A stretch of 64,000 nt of DNA from NCBI GenBank assembly GCA_946894095.1, contig OX335655.1, positions 11,780,001 to 11,844,000 of the forward strand, in the 5' to 3' direction. The position numbers were made by a program, and so were the translations under genes. Positions 57,457-64,000 of this stretch are shown piece after piece. This stretch comes from Incurvaria masculella (Eukaryota; Arthropoda; Insecta; Lepidoptera; Incurvariidae). The first letter of the stretch is position 1, and each line of letters begins with the position of its first letter. Under the pieces are notes generated by a model. It worked only from the letters and a program-made list of their open reading frames with translations. It searched no databases and was not told the DNA's origin.

Positions 57457-58240
57457 TTAAGTGCGCCCTTCCCGACGGAACTAGCTTATTGGCGGGTTCA
57501 GCACGAAATCGTGCTACTGCGCTCTGGTACCTTCTCTGATTGACACTGAACAAGACAGGCTCCATGATAATACGTATGCAAAATGTCTTTGTCAACTACA
57601 TACCTTGAATTGGGTCGACAACTGTCTCGCCGAAATTACAAAACCCACTTAAAGCTCAAAGTAAATCACGAGCGCTGTAGTCTAAAATCAAAGAAAAACC
57701 AAATGTATTTTCAATCTTTATGGAAGAAGCTGATGATGTCGATGACTAAGATTATTGAGAATGTTTGGCTTTTCGTTGAGTAATCCACGTCCAAAGTTAT
57801 TGCACATAGCGTGCAAAAGAACCTTATAACTTAGTAACCAAACATAATTTTACTACGCAAATGGACATCGAGCCTTTAGTACGATTTAATAAAGCAGTTT
57901 TAGTATAATTTTGGATAAGATCATGCGCAAAAAACCGGCCAAGTTCCGACGAAGGGTTCCTACCATCGTAAAATATTTAACACAAAAAATCACGTTTTTT
58001 GTATGGGAACCCACTTTAATTATTTTTCAATTTTACCTATTTTCTATAGCAGCCAAATAAATACACACTCTGTGAAAATTTCAGCTGTCTATCTGTTACG
58101 GTTACTGAGATACAGCCCTGTGACAGACGGACAGACAGCGGAGGCTTAGTAATAGGGTTCCGTTGGCACCCCTTGGGTACGGAACCCTAAAAATGTGAGC
58201 ATGATCTTTACACGCTTGTATGAAATGAGCGGGAAGACCT
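57457..58240 (+). mobile_element. Decayed TTAAGGTGG-family MITE interrupted by another repeat
   Basis: TTAAGTGCGCCCTTCCCGAC, CGAAATCGTGCTACTGCGCT, AGACAGGCTCCATGATAATA and a terminal TGAAATGAGCGGGAAGACC follow the family order with many changes. A CCGGCC-family element splits it near the right end. Confidence 0.7.
57929..58194 (+). mobile_element. CCGGCCAAG-family element nested in the MITE
   Basis: AAAAAACCGGCCAAGTTCCG to GGTACGGAACCCTAAAAA. The GACGG tract is almost gone. It lies inside the older MITE, dating it as the younger insertion. Confidence 0.8.
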
Positions 58241-59790
58241 GCCTCTAGTTAAAAACACTTCAGAGTCCCCGCTCACCATGTTTGGTGAATCGTAGTTACC
58301 ACCACGTGTTTCAGGTCGTCCTCAACTTACTGGCCGATCAGTAGACATTGAAACTGCCAGCTTTATTCCAACATCAAAGGAGGCATCGATTTGTTACCTC
58401 TGGCACTTTGTAGCCGAAATAAGTGTTCACTGGTTGTTGGTAGGTCGACGTCACCTTGACGTGGGTAACTTACTGGCCGGTCACGTTGAAACTGTCTGCC
58501 TTCTTCCATCAAAGGAGAAAACCAGTGCTATGATTAGCAAAAACTCATTTTCCTTTACTTATTAGGTACATCATTTATAAGACAGACACACTGTGACTGT
58601 GTTGTAAACTGTACAAGAAAAGCACTGAGAAATTTAGTTAAGTTCTGAACGTTTACCCAAACAAAGTTAGAAATTTATATTACTAATTTATAAATAAAAA
58701 ACTAAATTTTTGTTTTATGCCTAAACATTTAATTTTTATTTATATGACACTCCTTGAAATTTTCTAATGGCAAAGATTTCACATCTTTCAAAAATAAAAG
58801 TAAGACATTTTATACTTTTCTGTTTACTTTAATTTAAATATAATAACGAGCCATTTATCAGTCAAGAGTTACATTATTTTGAGCCGTTTCTCTATTGTGG
58901 TTAAAAAGTCTCAGTAAACTATTTAACTTTGAAAGTTTTTCAAAGGCACTTTTGAAATGGTGTTACCGAGTTGACTCGCCCTAACCCCAAGGACCTAGGA
59001 ACCTACCTAGGTGCCCTATTCATATACAAAGTTCTAGTTGTTACTTAAAAAAAAAGTAAACATTTAAAAACATATTTTTTTTGCTTCGAAGAAAAAAACA
59101 TCATTTCTTAGGGGAAATCCCAAAAACATTTAAAAACTTATGTTTTACATCTCTAAAACGAATACTTAATTCTAATTTTAATTCCCTTTCCTAACCTAAA
59201 AACAGTTATCCTGTTTAATATGAGCTTAAATGGATTCCATAATCAAACCTATGAAAATACAATGGAACAACGCTCCTAGGAATGTATAAGTGGAGGAGTC
59301 AACCAAACCTATCCCATTGTTCCCAAAAATATGGACACTAATTTATGGTTTTTTTTTTTCATTATATGTATAGAGATGTTACCATTTGAACACTTTTATT
59401 TCTGAAGTCTGGTCAATTAAAAATAATTTTATATTTGTAATACCTTTGTATTGAAAAATAATACCGCATGGAAACGTCTGGTAGACTGCAGAGAGGTCAC
59501 CCCTCCCTCAGTAGGCGCATAAACTATAACATCTGAAAAGGATTAACCTACTTACAATAGTGGGAACAATGACAAACTGGGGATTACAGATAGCCCTCTA
59601 TGCCGAGGCTGGATGGAGGCGACAGAGACAACCGCCCATGCACGGAGTGTGGCTGATCAACGGGCACGGACCCTGGGAGCACAAGGATCCCTCCCAGAGG
59701 CCTGCGGGAATTTTAAAAACCTGGTGGACTTCTGGGCCGACCTGGAATGGCTCACATAGTCACCTCTCTTTGACTAATTTGTATGTATGT
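58241..59790. other. No supported gene; imperfect direct repeat
   Basis: CTTACTGGCCGATCAGTAGA and CTTACTGGCCGGTCACGTTG with following TTGAAACTG..GCCTT..CATCAAAGGAG recur about 145 bases apart (58328 and 58470). An 88-codon open frame at 59560-59826 is unrecognised. Confidence 0.4.
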
Positions 59791-59998
59791 TTGTACCAAC
59801 CCGGATGGGCATTGAATGAACGATAGTCGAAGTGGCAATAAATATTGTCCATGTTTTCCATCCAATTCAATGTAGCCGTGCAATATTAGGAAGGTCCTGG
59901 CATGACTCCTAGTTCCTATGTGGTGTTTTGAAATAATAGCATGACGATGGATGGCTAATATCTACATATTAGCCACCCATGTCCAGTTGCATGAAAAT
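59791..59998 (+). mobile_element. SINE 3' body, head missing
   Basis: GTACCAACCCGGATGGGCAT, AATTCAATGTAGCCGTGCAA, AGGTCCTGGCATGACTCC and TTAGCCACCCATGTCCAG, then A-rich sequence. Confidence 0.75.
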
Positions 59999-60962
59999 AA
60001 AAATTGCCTACACAGCTCTCGATACAATTTGCTTGTGCGACCAGCAATAAAACATTGTTTAAATTGTTTTATAAAAATAGAAATAAAGTACCTACTCATT
60101 TCAGTTCATCAAACCCTGTATGTCCCTTTTAGGTACCAGCTATGTAACTTTATACGATTACATTACATATATTTAGTTATTTAGGAACCTCTTTTTTTCT
60201 GCTTTAATGAGGTGACGAACCAAAGAATATGTTCTGGTGGCACCTAAGTAATTATTAACATCAAATACGGCATACAAACAAAAATGAACCTGAAACATTT
60301 TTTATGTAAATTTTTAAATGTCTTTGGTTTTAGAGCTATGCAGTTCTTTTTATAAATATATTTAGAAACGGTTGAAACCCTTGAAAATTCATACTCAGAA
60401 GTCCTTATCAATAGCATTTTAACTCCATAATTCCAAACAGGAATAAAGGTAAAATTGGGATATCTGTGCATATTTCACAGTGTAATGAAAATGTGTTACG
60501 AAAAATACCAGTTACATCATATTCGAGATGTAAAAAAAATTTGGTTTTGTTGAGTATTTTTTATATGTGAGATATAAAAAAAATTGTGAGGATGTAGGTC
60601 AAGACCTCAATACATTTTAAAATAAACTCTTCATAACAAAACAAAGTTACAACTATTAAAAACAACAGTTTTTGAACATGAACTCGGCATATAAGTAAAA
60701 CCATCAAGGTGTTAGCTTTGGCTGCTCGTTCATAAATGAAATTATTTCAAAGTTTGTGATAAAAATATGTCACATTTTTTTCTTATTGCATTTCACCGTA
60801 GGAAGCAAACCTTGAATCAAGTTGGATTCTGTCTGTTATATCAAAAAGCCTTCATAAGTAGCATGCAATGCAAACATTGCAATGCATCCATATGTAAGAG
60901 GTGCACAGAGATAATTTGATATTTTGATTTTTATTAATAGTTAGGCTATACATTCATGCAGA
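59999..60962. other. No supported feature
   Basis: AT-rich. The minus-strand frame at 60244-60471 is Lys/Phe/Ile-rich by composition. Confidence 0.45.
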
Positions 60963-61076
60963 GGTATTCAGAGTGGGCTGACTAACTTCAATCTGATGGA
61001 CTAAACCGGTGTTTGTATGGTTATTCCGGTGCTAATTTCGTACTAATTTTTGACAGGTGCTCTCTGAATACGACTG
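60963..61076. mobile_element. GTATTCAGAGTG-family MITE, complete (about 114 bp)
   Basis: GTATTCAGAGTGGGCTGACT, GACTAAACCGGTGTTTGTAT, CCGGTGCTAATTTCG and ACAGGTGCTCTCTGAATACG. The ends are inverted. Confidence 0.82.
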
Positions 61077-61470
61077 TAAATGTTAAACGATAGCCTGCGA
61101 CAGCGACCAAGAACGTTAAAAAGTAATGGACTAGAGACACGCCCGAGTGTTTACCTAAAGAAGCACACACCATACTATGAGCCCTGTGTAATGTCAACTA
61201 TGCGCGCAGACTCTGTATTACAGTTTGTTGTTAAATTAAAAATGTATGTAAAAACAACAGATCTTTAAAAAATCTGAAACAGTACATAACTATATTATCA
61301 TTTGGGAATGTTTCATCAGCTATTTTAGGTGTTTATTTGTAAAACCCATAATAAAGGTTACGGCGACGCTTTAGGGTGGCACCATCTAGGTAGGTGGTTA
61401 GTGATAATTTTAAAATTAAAATATATAGGTCCTTATTTTGCACCGGATGAAAAAAGAAAGATCTATAATT

Positions 61471-61888
61471 GAGCGGCTCGTAGCCTAGTGGCGCGGGGAC
61501 TGGCCTAGCACATCGGAGATCTGGGTTTAATTCCGACATGCACCACTGTCTTTCTCTTTCCGAGTTCGATAAGCGCATTTTCGTTACGAATGCGAGCTGA
61601 TCCATGGTTTGAAATCCATGTAAAACTGTAAGTCCCCGCCCTACTAGGTGGTAGGGTTTAAGCCCCCCCCCCCCCACCCGGGTTGGTACCATCGCATTGG
61701 ATGAAAAGATGGTCGAAGCGGCAATGAAAAATTGTCCCTGTTTTCCATCGAGTTCAATGTAGCCGTGCTCATAAAGGGAAGGTTCTGGCATGGCTCCTAA
61801 TTCCTTCAAGAATGTGGTGTATTGGGCTAATATCATAACGTTAGTTGTGTGGTATTAGCCATCCATGTCAGGTCGCATAAAAAAAAAA
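61471..61888 (+). mobile_element. tRNA-derived SINE, full length with poly-A tail
   Basis: A box TAGCCTAGTGG (61481-61491), B box region GGGTTTAATTCC, the shared body, ATTAGCCATCCATGTCAGG, then A9. CTATAAT on the left flank (before the head) and right after the tail is a probable target duplication. Minus-strand open frame 61333-61836 is a shadow. Confidence 0.87.
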
Positions 61889-62081
61889 CTATAATACTAA
61901 CCAGAGATGTTGCCCAGCTCTCTCGTCCATTCCTTTTTAACACTCTTGCATGCGACATAACAAACTTCCCATGTGACCAACGTGGTAACACCCATAGTTT
62001 TTGTAACATCATATTTATCATAGCCTTGCACAATCGTTTTGTAGAATACCCAGGGGGCTATTTGTTTCACCTATCGACCGT

Positions 62082-62747
62082 TTAGTAGCAATCCAAACTG
62101 TTGACGTCCGAATTTTCGTACAAACCCAGCGCATCATCGAGCACAGAGTGAAGACTTCGGATGCCCGCGTTCCATTTGCGCTTCTCCTCTATCGCCGATC
62201 TGAAGTCTTTTTTGCGGAAAGCATCGAGGTAAGTGTACGGGTCGACCCTTATATTTGGAACTTGCGGGGGGTAGGGATCTAGAACGGGTTCCTCCTTCAC
62301 CACCTCCGACTTTATCTTGAGCTGGGTCTCGTATATGTTAGCGAGGAGGTGCAAGTCATCCGACTTGACGATACCGCTTATCACCATGTCGGATTTAATC
62401 GGACTGGTCTCTTCGATTCCGTTCATCTCTGAGATGTCCGCGGGGAATTCGATCTTGGTGACCGGACCGATGCCATTACGAGAGCTGTCCTCCGGGGTTA
62501 CAACGCTGCTGACGTTGTACTGAGATAGAATCTTGATGAAGTCTTGCGAGATGGAGAGCGAGGTCTCCATTACCTCTACGTCGACGTCGTCGTCTAGCGT
62601 GTGCAGCAGTGCCTTGAGACAGCCGTTGGACGCGAGGTTCTCTAGGACGACCACGAGGTTCTTTTGTATTTCACGTTCGGTGAGGTTGACGATCTTCCTC
62701 TTGTCTTTGGAGAAAGTGACCGTTGGAAACTTACCGTCGATCATGCC
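62082..62747 (-). CDS. Last exon of a BRAT1-like HEAT-repeat protein gene
   Basis: On the minus strand an acceptor (CATTTTCCAG, ending 62748) opens a 221-codon frame ending at TAA. It starts GMIDGKFPTVTFSKDKRK and ends ENSDVNSLDCY. The first 80 residues are helical (LTEREIQKNLVVVLENLASN), followed by an acidic linker and a conserved-looking tail with DPYTYLDAFRKKDF and an extreme C-terminal Cys-Tyr. BRAT1 proteins carry HEAT repeats, and as I recall their conserved C-terminal tail inserts into the active site of the Integrator nuclease INTS11; this ending would fit. No transposon signature and codon use is GC3-rich, unlike flanking repeats. It joins the exon at 63303-63527 in phase 0. The assignment is by memory of family features, so moderate. 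Confidence 0.6.
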   Translation of the reverse strand, partial: GMIDGKFPTVTFSKDKRKIVNLTEREIQKNLVVVLENLASNGCLKALLHTLDDDVDVEVMETSLSISQDFIKILSQYNVSSVVTPEDSSRNGIGPVTKIEFPADISEMNGIEETSPIKSDMVISGIVKSDDLHLLANIYETQLKIKSEVVKEEPVLDPYPPQVPNIRVDPYTYLDAFRKKDFRSAIEEKRKWNAGIRSLHSVLDDALGLYENSDVNSLDCY

Positions 62748-62837
62748 CTGGAAAATGGATAATATTCTTAAGTCAATTTATTCTTGTTAATGAAACACAA
62801 ATAATTAGAATTGAGGATGAAGTATTTATTTTAACAA

Positions 62838-63150
62838 CATGGATGGTTAACACGACAGCCTAATACATTTCCGTAGAAGTTACTTGCCATGATAGTACTT
62901 TCCATTTATGAGCATGGCATTGAGCTGGATAGAAAATATGAACAATTTTTCATTGCCGCTTTGACAATCTTTTTATTAAATTCGCTTAATCCTATCACCT
63001 AGTAGAGAAATGGAACCTAGCTTAACATATCCATGGAACAGCTTGCATTCTAGATGCAATACATTTATGCAACTCGGAAAGAGAAAGAAAGATGAACTCA
63101 TGCTTTCTCCTGTAGCAAGAGAAGCAAGGTTCCGCGCCCCATAGCTACAC
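62838..63150 (-). mobile_element. tRNA-head SINE in the last intron of the BRAT1-like gene
   Basis: Read on the minus strand it has GTAGCTATGGGGCGCGGAAC (A-box region), TTTCTTTCTCTTTCCGAGTT, GCAAGCTGTTCCATGG, AAAGCGGCAATGAAAAATTG and TTAACCATCCATG. Body in reverse orientation, same strand as the gene. Confidence 0.75.
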
Positions 63151-63302
63151 TGTGTTAACTTGCTGACATCACAACAACTAAAATTCTACTAAGTACCCCG
63201 TCAATCTGTCAGACCAGAAGTCATCCTAGAAATCACCCTAAAATTAGTAGATTATAGTGTAGTTTGATAAAGAGTAAAAATAAATAAAAGGAGTACAGTA
63301 AC

Positions 63303-63527
63303 CTGGTAAGCAAGCTGACAGCAGACGACAGAGCGCCAGTACTTGAGCGCAGCGATTTGCACCTCCCAGTGCAGGTCCTCGAGTGCAGCCAGCACCATGC
63401 ACTTGCACATGCAGTTCTTGAAGTTGTCGTTGACCTTCTGGTTCTGTACAACTTCGCACATCACGTTGATGGCTTCCTTGCGGACCACACCCTCCGGGTT
63501 ATCAGTGAACAGGCTTCTCAATCGAAC
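63303..63527 (-). CDS. Penultimate exon of the BRAT1-like gene (75 codons)
   Basis: Acceptor TTACAG on the minus strand (ending 63528), donor GTTACT. Encodes VRLRSLFTDNPEGVVRKEAI, then MCEVVQNQKV and LAALEDLHWEVQIAALKYWR ending CQLAYQ. The E.L.WEV...AL.YW pattern is a HEAT-type helical repeat. Phase 0 at both ends. Further 5' exons lie beyond the right edge. Confidence 0.75.
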
Positions 63528-63612
63528 CTGTAATTTTGAATAATTGCATTGTTAAATCTGTTTCTGCAGGATTCCACAACACAACCTTGTCAAGTCTATC
63601 TGTTCTTATATT

Positions 63613-64000
63613 CCGGGAGGTCACGTCAGTTTTGGTCACGATAAGGTAAATGGCTGAATCTGGGTTCACATGCTAGAGACCAACCCTCTGATGCTAAATA
63701 CGTCGGCCTGCCTGTGCCAAGTGGTTGCGTTATTTAGATTGGCTATATAAAATAGATGTTGGTATGTAAATCCTGATGAATATACTGATTGTTTAGAAAC
63801 ATTGATACCTATTAATTATGGAACAATAACCAGTCGTTTTTTGTATTACATACTTGAATATACCTAAAATTGTATCTGTAACCCAAATCGCCTATAACTA
63901 TGAAATGCAATCAAATATTTGTTCAGTTTTGGTATTGCTAAGCAAGTATGTACTGATACTTTCATGCTTCGTTATTTGCGGGCATTTATCTTATTATATA
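63613..64000 (+). repeat. GGTAAATGGCTGAATCTGGG-family element running off the window
   Basis: CCGGGAGGTCACGTCAGTTT, CACGATAAGGTAAATGGCTG, CAAGTGGTTGCGTTATTTAG and AATATACTGATTGTTTAG match 49105 onward. It probably lies in an intron of the BRAT1-like gene. Confidence 0.8.

Noticed and set aside
59560..59826. 88-codon ORF with a GWRRQRQPPMHGVW stretch
   Set aside because: Protein-like in composition but unrecognised, unspliced and running into a SINE; could be a LINE relic, but I cannot support it.
61333..61836. 167-codon minus-strand ORF
   Set aside because: It lies across a SINE and shares its translation with other SINE copies (23327-23548), so it is a repeat shadow.

Overview
This window looks like insect nuclear DNA, most likely from a moth or butterfly. 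It is AT-rich, coding exons are short and kilobases apart with GT-AG introns, and most of the length is small non-autonomous transposons. TTAGG-type telomeric units occur in one place. Several dispersed repeats, such as the CCGGCCAAGTGCGAGTCGG family, resemble types I associate with Lepidoptera. There is no bacterial-style gene organisation, no CRISPR array and no complete rRNA or tRNA gene.

Region 1-36.8 kb is mainly a transposon graveyard. The one credible gene signal there is on the minus strand near 8 kb. It has heat-shock-element-like GAA/TTC repeats, a TATAAATA box, an initiator, a 5' leader with a two-codon upstream ORF, and a 22-codon first coding exon (8012-7947) ending at a GTGAGT donor. 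The rest of that gene was not found. Around it are MITEs, tRNA-head SINEs, Helitron-like ends, tandem repeats, a fold-back whose loop carries TTAGG repeats, and a dead Ty3/gypsy integrase (35.1-36.1 kb).

Region 36.8-57.1 kb holds an apparently intact SLC13 / INDY-type sodium-coupled carboxylate transporter gene on the plus strand. I assembled 14 coding exons by splice sites and phase; all junctions keep frame and give 555 residues, a normal length for the family. Exon 5 (44900-44999) was found by protein similarity to the family and joins exons 4 and 6 in phase. The 5' part of exon 4 and the intron 3' end are present in three tandem 128-bp units. The last intron appears to use a GC donor. Introns are loaded with nested elements, notably intron 4, which is mostly a LINE 3' end broken by two fold-back elements.

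Region 57-64 kb contains a MITE with another repeat nested in it, several SINE copies, and the last two exons of a minus-strand HEAT-repeat gene that I tentatively assign to the BRAT1 family. Its 5' end lies beyond the window. The two recognised genes converge (tail to tail) and show no sign of functional linkage.
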